Shown here: positions 43,214 to 51,367 of the stretch, one piece after another
Position numbering within the stretch: position 1 is the stretch's first letter
Layout: each line of letters begins with the position of its first letter
NCBI RefSeq assembly: GCF_003097635.1
Contig: NZ_QCZI01000007.1
Coordinates: forward strand, 62,001 to 126,000
From: Flavobacterium psychrotolerans
GTDB lineage: Bacteria; Bacteroidota; Bacteroidia; Flavobacteriales; Flavobacteriaceae
DNA: 64,000 nt
Direction of reading: 5' to 3'
Notes under the pieces: generated by a model
What the model was told of the DNA's origin: nothing
Databases searched by the model: none
What the model saw: only the letters and a program-made list of their open reading frames with translations
Program-made: the position numbers and the translations under genes

Positions 43214-45454
43214 TTAGGTTCCCAATTGCAATTGATTCCGTACCAATTCAAAATAACTGCCTTTCAATTTAACCAATGATTCATGATTTCCCATTTCAAT
43301 TATCTTTCCTTTTTCTAAAACCACAATTTGGTCAGCATTCATAACTGTACTCAACCTATGGGCAATAACCACAACCGTTTTGTTTTTAAAGAAAATATCC
43401 AATTTTCGCATAATTTCTTTTTCGTTATTAGCATCGAGTGCTGATGTAGCTTCATCAAAAAACAGCATTTCCGGATTTTTATACACCGCTCTGGCGATGA
43501 GTAATCGTTGTTTTTGCCCAGTACTCATCCCCACGCCCTCCATCCCTATTTTGGTATTATAACCCAACGGCAAACCCGAAATATATTCTTTAATATTTGC
43601 CACATCCGAAGCATAAACCAACCGTTTCTTATCAATACTATCAACTCCAATAGCGATATTATTGGCAATCGTATCATTAAAAATATAGCCTTCCTGCATA
43701 ACCGCTCCAATATTGGCACGCCATGTTCGTTGCGCTAAATTTTTCAAGTCAGTCATTGCGAGGGGTTGCGAGGCACGAAGCAAAGCAATCTCATCTTTTT
43801 TTGTTGCGAGCCTAATATTACCACTATTAGGCTCATAAAACTTCAACAACAACTTCATCAAAGTGGTTTTTCCGCTTCCGCTAGTGCCTACGATAGCCGT
43901 TATTTTATGTGCTGGAATGGTAAGGTTTAGATTTTCTAACACGTTGCTATCCGAACCAATATACCTAAAAGACAAATCCTTGATTTCAATACTGCAATCT
44001 TTGGGGAAATCATGAATTTGATGTTCTTCTTGTTGGGATTCATCCTCTTTATCATGAATTTCTGATAATCGAGCAAGGGAAATTTTGGCATCTTGTACCT
44101 CTCTAATAAAATTTATCAATTGCACAATCGGGCCATTCAAACTCCCTACAATACTGCTTATCGCCATCATCATACCTAAGGTGATTTGTCCGTCAATGAC
44201 CAGTTTTGCCGAAAGAAAAATAATGATAATATTCTTTAATTCATTAATGAAATTAGAACCTATGTTTTGCGTTTGCTCCAAAACCAACCCTTTCATGGAG
44301 ACTTTAAACAATCTCGCCTGAACGTATTCCCAACCCCAACGTTTTTGCTTCTCGGCATTATACAGCTTAATTTCCTGCATCCCGCTAATAAGTTCTATTA
44401 CCTTACTTTGTTCCTGACTCATTTCGGAAAATCGTTTGTAATCCAATAGTTCCCTGCGTTTCAGAAAAAGAACAACCCAGACAAAATAAAGTAAACTACC
44501 TGTAAAGAAAACTGCAAATATTTTTAAATTATAATAGGCTAAAATGCCTCCCATAATTACCATATTTATCAGCGAAAACAATACGTCAAGTGATGAAGTG
44601 GTAAGAATTCTTTCAATTCTATGATGATCATTAATGCGTTGCATAATATCGCCCGTCATCCTGACATCAAAAAATGAGATAGGCAAATTCATCAATTTTA
44701 TGAAGAAATCCGAAATAAGTGAAATATTAATTCGAGTGGACAGATGCAATAATATCCAGCTTCGTATCAGTTCCAATGCTGTTTTTCCAAAAAACAAAAA
44801 CAACTGCGCAAACAGAATCAAATAAATGAAATGAATATTCTGGTTTTGTATTCCGACATCTACAATACTTTGCGTCAGGAAAGGAAAAATAAGTTGCAAC
44901 AAACTCCCAGCCAATAAACCAATGATTAACTGGATTACGAACGATTTATAAGGGATAATATATTTTGCCAAAAGCGAAAACCCAAACTTGTTTTTATCCT
45001 CGTGGTCAAATTCAGTCTGATAAAACTTTGGTGTAGGCTCCACTAAAAGAGCGATGCCTTCTTCTGTAGTTTCAGTGGCATTATTGCCTATCCAAAACTT
45101 AATGAATTCCTGTTGATGGTATTCAATTAATCCAATGGCAGGATCAGAAATAAAATAAATGCCTTTCTTTATTTTATAAAGCACCACAAAATGTTGTTTA
45201 TTCCAATGCAAAACACAAGGCAATGGCACTTCTTGTAACTTTTCAACATTAATTTTTACGCCTAACGTTCTAAATCCAATTTTTTCGGCCGCATCGCTTA
45301 ACAACAATAAATTACTCCCATCACGATTGGTTTCGCTGTAATCACGTAACTCTTGGATATTTATTATTTTGCCGTAATGCTTACTTATAATTTTTAAGCA
45401 GGTTGCACCACAGTCTTTATTGTCAGCTTGTTTATAATGGGGAAACTTTTTCAA
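43214..45454 (-). CDS. C39 peptidase-containing ABC transporter (leader-cleaving exporter)
   Basis: This 746-residue protein cleaves double-glycine leaders and exports the core peptide. The N-terminal C39 domain has Gln9, Cys15 (NKDCGATCL), His88 (KQHFVVL) and Asp104 (SDPA), so the protease should be active. Membrane helices follow at about 165-430. The ATPase domain has Walker A GTSGSGKTT, signature MSTGQKQRL and Walker B LFFDEATSAL. Between Walker A and the Q-loop about 18-20 residues (near 553-572) have no counterpart in relatives and are encoded by a genomic repeat. The start is TTG, directly after the stop of the DUF6734 gene (TAA-TTG), which indicates translational coupling. Confidence 0.94.
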   Translation of the reverse strand: MKKFPHYKQADNKDCGATCLKIISKHYGKIINIQELRDYSETNRDGSNLLLLSDAAEKIGFRTLGVKINVEKLQEVPLPCVLHWNKQHFVVLYKIKKGIYFISDPAIGLIEYHQQEFIKFWIGNNATETTEEGIALLVEPTPKFYQTEFDHEDKNKFGFSLLAKYIIPYKSFVIQLIIGLLAGSLLQLIFPFLTQSIVDVGIQNQNIHFIYLILFAQLFLFFGKTALELIRSWILLHLSTRINISLISDFFIKLMNLPISFFDVRMTGDIMQRINDHHRIERILTTSSLDVLFSLINMVIMGGILAYYNLKIFAVFFTGSLLYFVWVVLFLKRRELLDYKRFSEMSQEQSKVIELISGMQEIKLYNAEKQKRWGWEYVQARLFKVSMKGLVLEQTQNIGSNFINELKNIIIIFLSAKLVIDGQITLGMMMAISSIVGSLNGPIVQLINFIREVQDAKISLARLSEIHDKEDESQQEEHQIHDFPKDCSIEIKDLSFRYIGSDSNVLENLNLTIPAHKITAIVGTSGSGKTTLMKLLLKFYEPNSGNIRLATKKDEIALLRASQPLAMTDLKNLAQRTWRANIGAVMQEGYIFNDTIANNIAIGVDSIDKKRLVYASDVANIKEYISGLPLGYNTKIGMEGVGMSTGQKQRLLIARAVYKNPEMLFFDEATSALDANNEKEIMRKLDIFFKNKTVVVIAHRLSTVMNADQIVVLEKGKIIEMGNHESLVKLKGSYFELVRNQLQLGT
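43748..43806 (-). repeat. Dispersed repeat inserted in frame in the ABC transporter gene
   Basis: On the coding strand this reads GAGATTGCTTTGCTTCGTGC, then CTCGCAACCCCTCGCAATGAC, encoding EIALLRASQPLAMTD. Nineteen bases (43765-43783) are identical to the intergenic copy at 9474-9492. The insert keeps the frame and lies in the loop between GNIRL and LKNLAQRTWR, which are adjacent in related transporters. Confidence 0.75.
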
Positions 45455-46798
45455 TTATATGGAATAAATACTGATTATTTTTATAATAAGATAATTTCTC
45501 AACCTATTGTTTATCAATGATAAAAACTCTGATTTTGATTCTTCGTCCTCTTCATCGTCAAAATAGGTTGCGATTTTTTCAATGAAATTAAAATATCGAA
45601 TTGGTTTTGATAGCTCAGATACTATTATTTCATCAATCTCGTCTAAATCGTACATTCTCGGAATATGATTTATTTCTGAAATCTCTAAACTTTCAAAAGA
45701 TTCATTATCTATATTAATATCCTTTTTTTCAAAACCAGTCAATTTTGCAATCCAAAAATCCTGATTTTTAGATAAAAAAGTGTCCAATTTATTTGGAAGA
45801 TTTTCATTGTACAAATCACGTTTCAATAAAAAATGTTTGGGTTTAAAATTTAATGATTTTAGTTCTAATTCAAATTTCGTGACTAATTCCGCAACTTTTT
45901 TGGTATCTAAAAAATCTATTTCCTGAAAGTCTTTATTCTCTTCATTTATAACTTTGGCTAACATTGAATACTGCTCAGGATAATATTTCATGACATAAAC
46001 TTCCATTGCTTTACAAACGGTCGGGCTTCTTTTATAAACTCCCAATAAATGCAGATAGGTTTTAAGTGGCACTTTATCAAAATCCCCGAATCCTTTATAA
46101 TCATTATCTAAGGAAACTTCTGAAAACAGATAATCTATGTTTTGGTTTGTTACATTAGCGAATTCTTTAAAAAGTACTTGCTCAAAGAAAATATTGAAGT
46201 TTAAAGCATCAATACCGTCAGAATTAAATTTATTTTTTTCCACAAATTCAATACTCTTCCTTGTGTAATCTTTAAAGAAATCAAGATTTGTACCGCCTAT
46301 AATTCCCATATTACAAGCAAAATTACTCCTGCCATCATGATAATCACCCATTTCATCAGGTAAAAAAGTAAGTTGAGGATAAATAACATCCCATCGTTTA
46401 CGATAATAATCTGTAGCAATTTCCAAATTTTGTGTAACTAGATTAGAATTAATAAATTTATCTGTTAATGATTCCCAAACAAAAACATCACCATCCACAT
46501 GAATAAAAGGGGCTGTCTGTAATTGAAATGTTCTTACTTTAGCTATAGCCCAAAGGTTTTTGTTATGATGATTTAATTCATCTAAAACAACGTGAACTTT
46601 TGTATAAGGCAATTTTAACTTTTCTATAAGTATTTCATAACCAAAACTATCCGTATATAACTCTACTTCATCATGGTATTTTACCAATTGATGGCAACTC
46701 AATATCCAGCTTATCCAATTGTGTTTATAGGAATACCATCCATAACTGTTAGTAAATTCTTTTTGATTGCCCGACCAAAAGCTTTGTATTATTTTCAT
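45455..46798 (-). CDS. DUF6734 protein, candidate glycosyltransferase
   Basis: The start at 46798 (MKIIQSFWSGNQKEF) is chosen over one seven codons upstream, which overlaps the previous gene. The protein has about 447 residues. A GT-A-like pattern is visible: a Rossmann-like first half (HDEVELYTDSFGYEILIEKL), the motif FIHVDGDVFVW with Asp102-x-Asp104, and FACNMGIIGGTNLDFFKDY, similar to the acceptor-side motif of GT8-like enzymes. I recognise the N-terminal region as DUF6734, which has no characterised member known to me. Lying between the VKOR and exporter genes of a precursor-peptide locus, it could glycosylate the peptide. That is inference. Confidence 0.8.
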   Translation of the reverse strand: MKIIQSFWSGNQKEFTNSYGWYSYKHNWISWILSCHQLVKYHDEVELYTDSFGYEILIEKLKLPYTKVHVVLDELNHHNKNLWAIAKVRTFQLQTAPFIHVDGDVFVWESLTDKFINSNLVTQNLEIATDYYRKRWDVIYPQLTFLPDEMGDYHDGRSNFACNMGIIGGTNLDFFKDYTRKSIEFVEKNKFNSDGIDALNFNIFFEQVLFKEFANVTNQNIDYLFSEVSLDNDYKGFGDFDKVPLKTYLHLLGVYKRSPTVCKAMEVYVMKYYPEQYSMLAKVINEENKDFQEIDFLDTKKVAELVTKFELELKSLNFKPKHFLLKRDLYNENLPNKLDTFLSKNQDFWIAKLTGFEKKDINIDNESFESLEISEINHIPRMYDLDEIDEIIVSELSKPIRYFNFIEKIATYFDDEEDEESKSEFLSLINNRLRNYLIIKIISIYSI

Positions 46799-46799
46799 T

Positions 46800-48371
46800 C
46801 TAAAAATTATTATCCTCAATCAGTTCATTTACAAAAAATTCCAAATTTTCCCTTTCATAATTTTTTGGATATTCATAACCATTTATAAAAACAGCGGGAG
46901 TATAATTAAAATCATTAGTTGTACACCAATTATTATGATTGCTGTATACGGCATCAATTTTCATATTGTTTAAGTTAGTAGTTTGATATTTTTGCAACCA
47001 ATTTGCAACATCTTTATTATTAAACCAATCTTTTAAAGCTTCTTTAAAAACAGATTCCCCTTTTTCAAAATAGATACTCATTAAGTTTCTAAAAAAAGCT
47101 TTTCTTTCTTCATTTTCAAAATCTAAATCCGCCTTTATTACTATTTTTACTTGTATATCTTGATTGTATTTTTCTAAGATTTTCTCAATTATTTCATCAA
47201 TATTTTTGCAATGTCCACAAAATGGATTTGTTATTAAAGTCAATACTGTTTTGCTTTCGGGATTTCCTAAAACAATTGAGACAATTGGTAATTCTATTTT
47301 TTCTTTTGACAGCAAAGTATTTTTAAAAATTTCATAATTTCGAACAAATCTATTGGCTTTCAATTGAAATTCTTTCAAATCTTTTTGTTCGGTAAGAGTA
47401 TTTTTCAGTAATGACCAAACTAACGCTGTAAACAAAAATACAAATCCATATAAGACCACTGGTTTAAACGAAATATCAAAATTTAAATTTATTGATAAAA
47501 CCAAATAGACTATCTCTAACAGTAGAACAGTAATGATTACCAAACAAATTGGACACCATTTTTTTTCTACAAATTTCTGAAAATACAATGAAAGGAATAT
47601 AATAGGAAGGGCACAAAAAATTAATATTTCTTGAATACAAAAAAACATGGCTGAATCTCCCGAAACAATAAATAGTAATAATGTAAAAAATTGGGAAGCA
47701 AAAAAAACAATACTTAAATCACTAAAATTGACAAACTTAAAAATTTTCCATTTGTCCGAGTCAACTATAGTAGTACAACTTGTAGAAGCCGTTATATTAC
47801 AAAAGTTGTTTATCAACTCGCTTTTGGCTCCAAACAAATCCTTTAGGGCAGCGAACGAGAATAAAAAGCCAACAACTGGAAACACAAAAAATAATTTCGT
47901 TAGTAAACTCGTTTCAAATTGAAATAGCATTACTAAAAAAATTCCCAAGCACAACAAAGGCAAAACCCAAGACAATTTATTTATCTTCGATTTAGCTTCC
48001 TCAAGTACCGATTTTTCTACTAAAAGCACTATACCCTGCCATCTTGATTCTAATGACACTTTTGATATTTCTGAAGTTTTCTTATCTTTAGTAAAAAAGT
48101 ATTTATCTGACTTTCTATCAACAAAATAAAGTCGAGGTTTATCATTATCTTCTTTTAGAAGTGCTACAAAACGGTCGGGTAATAACTCTATTTCAGAAAC
48201 TGAAATATGAATGGCTCCGTTTTCAATATTAAAAAAGTTCAATGAATCCGATATTGATAATATAGACGGATAATCCGGATGTGATTGTATCTGGAATAAA
48301 AATTCAAATTTGTCAATAGCGATGTTTTCCTTTTCCAAATAATAGAAAAGGTAATTAAAATTTTCGTTCAT
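46800..48371 (-). CDS. VKOR-DsbA-type disulfide-forming fusion with C39-like N-terminus
   Basis: The 523 residues hold three parts. Residues 1-120 resemble a C39 peptidase-like domain (HPDYPSILSISDSLNFFNIE ... RWQGIVLLVEKS) but lack the catalytic cysteine. Residues about 130-325 are a VKOR-type helical bundle with the periplasmic pair Cys191/Cys199 and the membrane-edge pair Cys273/Cys276 (WCPIC). Residues about 355-523 are a DsbA-like thioredoxin fold with Cys385/Cys388 (NPFCGHC) and a cis-proline (YTPAVFING). The protein should oxidise cysteines in exported peptides and pass electrons to quinones. Its stop overlaps the DUF6734 start region. The inactive C39 part may bind the leader peptide (inference). 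Confidence 0.9.
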   Translation of the reverse strand: MNENFNYLFYYLEKENIAIDKFEFLFQIQSHPDYPSILSISDSLNFFNIENGAIHISVSEIELLPDRFVALLKEDNDKPRLYFVDRKSDKYFFTKDKKTSEISKVSLESRWQGIVLLVEKSVLEEAKSKINKLSWVLPLLCLGIFLVMLFQFETSLLTKLFFVFPVVGFLFSFAALKDLFGAKSELINNFCNITASTSCTTIVDSDKWKIFKFVNFSDLSIVFFASQFFTLLLFIVSGDSAMFFCIQEILIFCALPIIFLSLYFQKFVEKKWCPICLVIITVLLLEIVYLVLSINLNFDISFKPVVLYGFVFLFTALVWSLLKNTLTEQKDLKEFQLKANRFVRNYEIFKNTLLSKEKIELPIVSIVLGNPESKTVLTLITNPFCGHCKNIDEIIEKILEKYNQDIQVKIVIKADLDFENEERKAFFRNLMSIYFEKGESVFKEALKDWFNNKDVANWLQKYQTTNLNNMKIDAVYSNHNNWCTTNDFNYTPAVFINGYEYPKNYERENLEFFVNELIEDNNF

Positions 48372-48382
48372 AGTGTTTGGGA

Positions 48383-49471
48383 TTATTTTTTTAGATTACC
48401 TTCAAGTATTTTTTCTAATTCTTGAGGACTAACATTTTTAGCAATGACGTTACCGAATCCGTCAACTAAAAAATTATTTGGCACTGCCATAATTCCGTAT
48501 TTTATTGCCGTTTTAGACAAAAAACCACCCTTATCATTTACATTATCCCACATTAAATTATCTTTTTGAACGGCTTTTAGCCATTTATCTTTACTGTCAT
48601 CTATTGAAACCCCAAGAATTTGGAACCCTTTAGTTTCTATTACAAACTTTTTATTTTTAAATTTGTTATAAACTCTAATTAGTTCAGGAAACTCCCTTCT
48701 ACAAGGCCCACACCAACTAGCCCAAAAATCAATTAATAAATAGGCTCCTCTATAATTTCTAGTATCTATTAACACCCCTTTAGTGTCATATAATTTAAAA
48801 TTAGTTATTTTACCACCTGTATTTATGTTTCCCTCATCAAAAATCTTCTTTCTAAGATTTACAATCGCATATTTATTTTGATAATCTAAATTCAATTTTT
48901 TATAAATCTGTTTTAGTTGTTCTTTATTTAATATTGAATCCGACGACATTTGATCTAATAGAATTCCAGTATAACTGTTCTTTGGATTTTTTGTCAATAT
49001 ATTAATCAATTTCTTATACAATTTTTCATTCCAATCAATTTTTTTTTCATATGTCAATTTATACTTTTCAAAATCTTTCTGAATTAAAGCGGTTTTTGTT
49101 CCCAATACTGAATTCAAAACTGAATCGTACTCTGTAACGCCATTAATTGTATTTTTTCTAATAGTAATATTTATTGTAATCGATACGTTTTCTATATAAA
49201 CAGCATCATCTAAAGGACCTGTGATTGTTCCCAACGTTGCTGCACAAGGAAAAGGCACTTTTCCTTTAAAATGAAATTTATTCTCCTTAACAAGACAGCT
49301 ATCTTTTATATTGTTATAAAATAAATAAATATAACCTGTATATTCACCTTTAATGTTTCCATTAAGAATAAAACCTTCATTATTATTTTTATCGAAACCG
49401 GTCAGAAAAATTAAAAACGAAAACATTGATAAAATCAAAATAATTTTCTGGATATTGTTTAAAAGTTTCAT
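48383..49471 (-). CDS. TlpA-like thiol-disulfide oxidoreductase with DUF4369-like domain
   Basis: The 362-residue exported protein has an N-terminal signal peptide (IQKIILILSMFSFLIFLTGF). A beta-rich DUF4369-like domain follows at about residues 34-110 (FILNGNIKGEYTGYIYLFYN), then a helical linker, and a thioredoxin fold with FWASWCGPCRREFPEL (Cys254/Cys257). It would reduce or isomerise disulfides in the periplasm. Together with the VKOR-DsbA fusion this gives both an oxidising and a reducing/isomerising partner, as expected for folding a cysteine-rich peptide. It lies 11 bp upstream of the VKOR gene, and about 98 bp containing a stem-loop separate it from the precursor gene. Confidence 0.9.
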   Translation of the reverse strand: MKLLNNIQKIILILSMFSFLIFLTGFDKNNNEGFILNGNIKGEYTGYIYLFYNNIKDSCLVKENKFHFKGKVPFPCAATLGTITGPLDDAVYIENVSITINITIRKNTINGVTEYDSVLNSVLGTKTALIQKDFEKYKLTYEKKIDWNEKLYKKLINILTKNPKNSYTGILLDQMSSDSILNKEQLKQIYKKLNLDYQNKYAIVNLRKKIFDEGNINTGGKITNFKLYDTKGVLIDTRNYRGAYLLIDFWASWCGPCRREFPELIRVYNKFKNKKFVIETKGFQILGVSIDDSKDKWLKAVQKDNLMWDNVNDKGGFLSKTAIKYGIMAVPNNFLVDGFGNVIAKNVSPQELEKILEGNLKK

Positions 49472-49491
49472 TATATATTTTGTTTAATAAA

Positions 49492-49553
49492 TTAGACAAC
49501 TGATAGTCTCTTTGTATATTTCATTTTAGAATTCGTACTTATCAGTTGCCTAA
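49492..49553 (-). terminator. Stem-loop between the precursor gene and the rest of the operon
   Basis: On the minus strand TTAGGCAACTGATA and TATCAGTTGTCTAA pair over 14 bp with one G-U pair and a 34-nt loop. The T run after it is weak (TTTATTAAAC). A partial terminator or RNA-stabilising hairpin is likely. Confidence 0.6.
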
Positions 49554-49568
49554 TTTAGATTAGATTTA

Positions 49569-49760
49569 TTAGATGCAACCTGTTATATGATGGCAAGATT
49601 TTGCTCCTCCGATAGTGGGAGAGCACACTTCACAATGTCCACATTCAGAATCCATTGTACACCATTTAGTACCAGAAGAGTAATCACAACCACCTGAAAT
49701 CATTCTCATTTCGTCTCTTTTAAGACCGTTTTTAACGTCTTTTAAACTAATTTTTTTCAT
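49569..49760 (-). CDS. Cysteine-rich double-glycine precursor peptide
   Basis: The 63-residue product starts MKKISLKDVKNGLKRDEMRM and continues ISGG, a leader of the double-glycine type cut by C39 proteases. It resembles the Bacteroidota GG natural-product precursors (MKK(I/L)xLxxL...LxxxEMxxxxGG). Cleavage after Gly24 would release a 39-residue core with seven cysteines at 25, 34, 40, 43, 46, 56 and 62, including CGHCEVC. The core lacks a hydrophobic helix and is rich in Gly, Ser and Thr. Three disulfides would leave one cysteine free, as in S-glycosylated glycocins. It could instead be an unmodified disulfide-bonded bacteriocin or signal peptide. It is the first gene of the leftward export locus. 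Confidence 0.85.
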   Translation of the reverse strand: MKKISLKDVKNGLKRDEMRMISGGCDYSSGTKWCTMDSECGHCEVCSPTIGGAKSCHHITGCI

Positions 49761-49903
49761 AATTTTAAAATTTTTTTGTTAAACATTTTTCTAAAAAAAT
49801 TTCCTAATTATCATTTTATCAATCCACCATGTGCACTTGGTTTAATTTAAAAACGAATTAAGATAATTTTTAGCTAAATTAATTGCTCTTTTTTATTTCA
49901 TTT

Positions 49904-49939
49904 TACGGTTTTTTGATGAAAATATTACGGTTTTTTGGT
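49904..49939 (-). promoter_or_regulatory. Paired ACCGTAA sites facing the peptide operon
   Basis: On the plus strand TTACGGTTTTTTG occurs twice, the TACGG cores starting at 49904 and 49926, exactly 22 bp apart. Read toward the peptide gene this is CAAAAAACCGTAA twice. A TAATTTAG (49874-49881, one mismatch to TAnnTTTG) follows about 22 bp downstream. The rest of 49761-50175 is AT-rich and non-coding. Confidence 0.6.
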
Positions 49940-50175
49940 TTTAGTGTATTAGAGTATGTGTTTTTGTGAATGGCAACACAAACTATATCTACAAAGGACT
50001 GAATATAAAAGTACTATATCTTTTTTAAGGATGTAGTATCAATAATAATAAAAGAAAACAGCATTTTTATTTGCAATTTAACAGTCCCAATACTGCTAAT
50101 TTTACGGCAAAACTATATTTCTACTATACTATAATTTGAATAGCGTCGTTAATGTACTAATGTAAATTTTGACCG

Positions 50176-50856
50176 ATGACACAAATGCCTGCAAAAAAAA
50201 ATATTTTAATTGTTGATGATCATCCAATGTCCGTTGATGGTTACGTAATGCTGTTGTCTTCAATAGAAATAAACAAAAATGCGAAATATCATTTGGCATA
50301 TAATTGCAAGGAAGCCTACAATCTATTAAAAGAATTGGAAACCAATAACACGGCAATAGACATCGCCTTTTTTGATATAAACATGCCTCCTTATGACGAA
50401 AAAAAGATAATGTCCGGCACTGATTTAGCGGTCTTACTAAGAAAAACGTCTCCCGCCTCCAAAATAGTTATTTTATCTTATCACGAGGAACCCATTTTGG
50501 TCAACAAAATTTTTAAAAGCATAAAACCAGAAGGATTTATTTCTAAAGGGGATGTTAATTATCGATTTTTTCCGGAAGTTTACAAAAAGATAATGGACAA
50601 TGATTTTTATTTTAGTCCTTCAATCATTAAATCACAAAAACATTTTATTCAAAAAGACTTCAAGTGGGACGAACACGACAGTAAAATTGTGCTGTTAATT
50701 TCCCAAGGTATAAAAACCATAAACCTGCCCAAATATATTCCTCTTTCTTTGAGTGCCATCGAAAAAAGAAAAGCCAATATCAAAAAACAACTCGTTTTTG
50801 GCACTGGTACTGACCTAAAAATGTTAGAAATTTTGAAAACATTTGGTTTTATATAG
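50176..50856 (+). CDS. Response regulator, receiver plus LuxR/NarL-like HTH
   Basis: The receiver domain (residues about 8-130) has the acidic pair Asp14/Asp15, the phosphorylation site Asp67 (AFFDINMPP), Ser101 and Lys124. The C-terminal segment (about 165-215: SKIVLLISQGIKTINLPKYI, PLSLSAIEKRKANIKKQL) fits a LuxR-type helix-turn-helix. It would bind DNA as a phosphorylated dimer. No histidine kinase gene is adjacent. It is divergent from the peptide operon and is bracketed by two pairs of ACCGTAA sites, so it is the natural candidate regulator of the locus. The ATG at 50185 (MPAKKN) is an alternative start. A terminator follows. Confidence 0.88.
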   Translation: MTQMPAKKNILIVDDHPMSVDGYVMLLSSIEINKNAKYHLAYNCKEAYNLLKELETNNTAIDIAFFDINMPPYDEKKIMSGTDLAVLLRKTSPASKIVILSYHEEPILVNKIFKSIKPEGFISKGDVNYRFFPEVYKKIMDNDFYFSPSIIKSQKHFIQKDFKWDEHDSKIVLLISQGIKTINLPKYIPLSLSAIEKRKANIKKQLVFGTGTDLKMLEILKTFGFI

Positions 50857-50893
50857 TTTAGAAAAATCAATTTCTAGAAATAGAGTAATTATC

Positions 50894-50930
50894 AAAAAAC
50901 TACATCAGTAATGGTGTAGTTTTTTGTTTT
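50894..50930 (+). terminator. Terminator of the response regulator gene
   Basis: AAAAAACTACATcagtaATGgTGTAGTTTTTTG is a 9-11 bp stem with a T run, 38 bp past the stop. Confidence 0.85.
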
Positions 50931-50976
50931 ATAAACTATTTACTATAACAAAAACAAGTCTCTATAAATTAAAAAA

Positions 50977-51007
50977 CACCGTAAAAAATTTGCCGAAAAA
51001 CCGTAAT
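50977..51007 (+). promoter_or_regulatory. Paired ACCGTAA sites facing the 21-bp repeat array
   Basis: CACCGTAAAAAA and GAAAAACCGTAA have their CCGTA cores starting at 50979 and 51001, exactly 22 bp apart. They are oriented rightward, the mirror image of the pair at 49904-49939. The array begins about 75 bp further on. Confidence 0.6.
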
Positions 51008-51079
51008 ATAATTCAAAATGAATTAACGAACCTTAGCGCGACCAACTAAAGAGAAAATTGGGCTGATTTTATTTTACAG

Positions 51080-51275
51080 AAGTGCTGTGGGTTTGACCAG
51101 ACACTCTAGGGACTTGACTGGACGGTCTGTGGGCTTGACCCGATGCTCTGGAGGTTTGACCAGCCGGACTGTGAACTTGACTGAAACGACTGTGGGCTTG
51201 ACCAGACACTCTGGGGGTTTGACTGGAGCGTCTGTGGGTTTGACTGGACGGATTGGGGATTTGACTAGCGAGGCT
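51080..51275 (+). repeat. Tandem array of about nine 21-bp units
   Basis: The consensus is CTGTGGGYTTGACYRGACRCT. The TTGAC core is kept in all units and the last bases vary most. GC content is well above that of the genome. Open frames exist on both strands only because the 21-bp period has no stop codon. None looks like a real gene. The rest of 50857-51367 holds a terminator, the paired sites and a small CCCC...GGGG hairpin near 51311-51326. Confidence 0.9.
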
Positions 51276-51367
51276 ACAAACCAGTGCGTAAACACTAAAA
51301 TTTAGATTACCCCCGTAAACAAGGGGATTCACACTTAATTAGTAACCAATTATAAACAAGCACATTT

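Noticed and set aside
51069..51332. Three overlapping open frames on both strands across the tandem array
   Set aside because: A 21-bp period without a stop codon leaves several frames open at once; none has a start signal, family resemblance or normal codon use.
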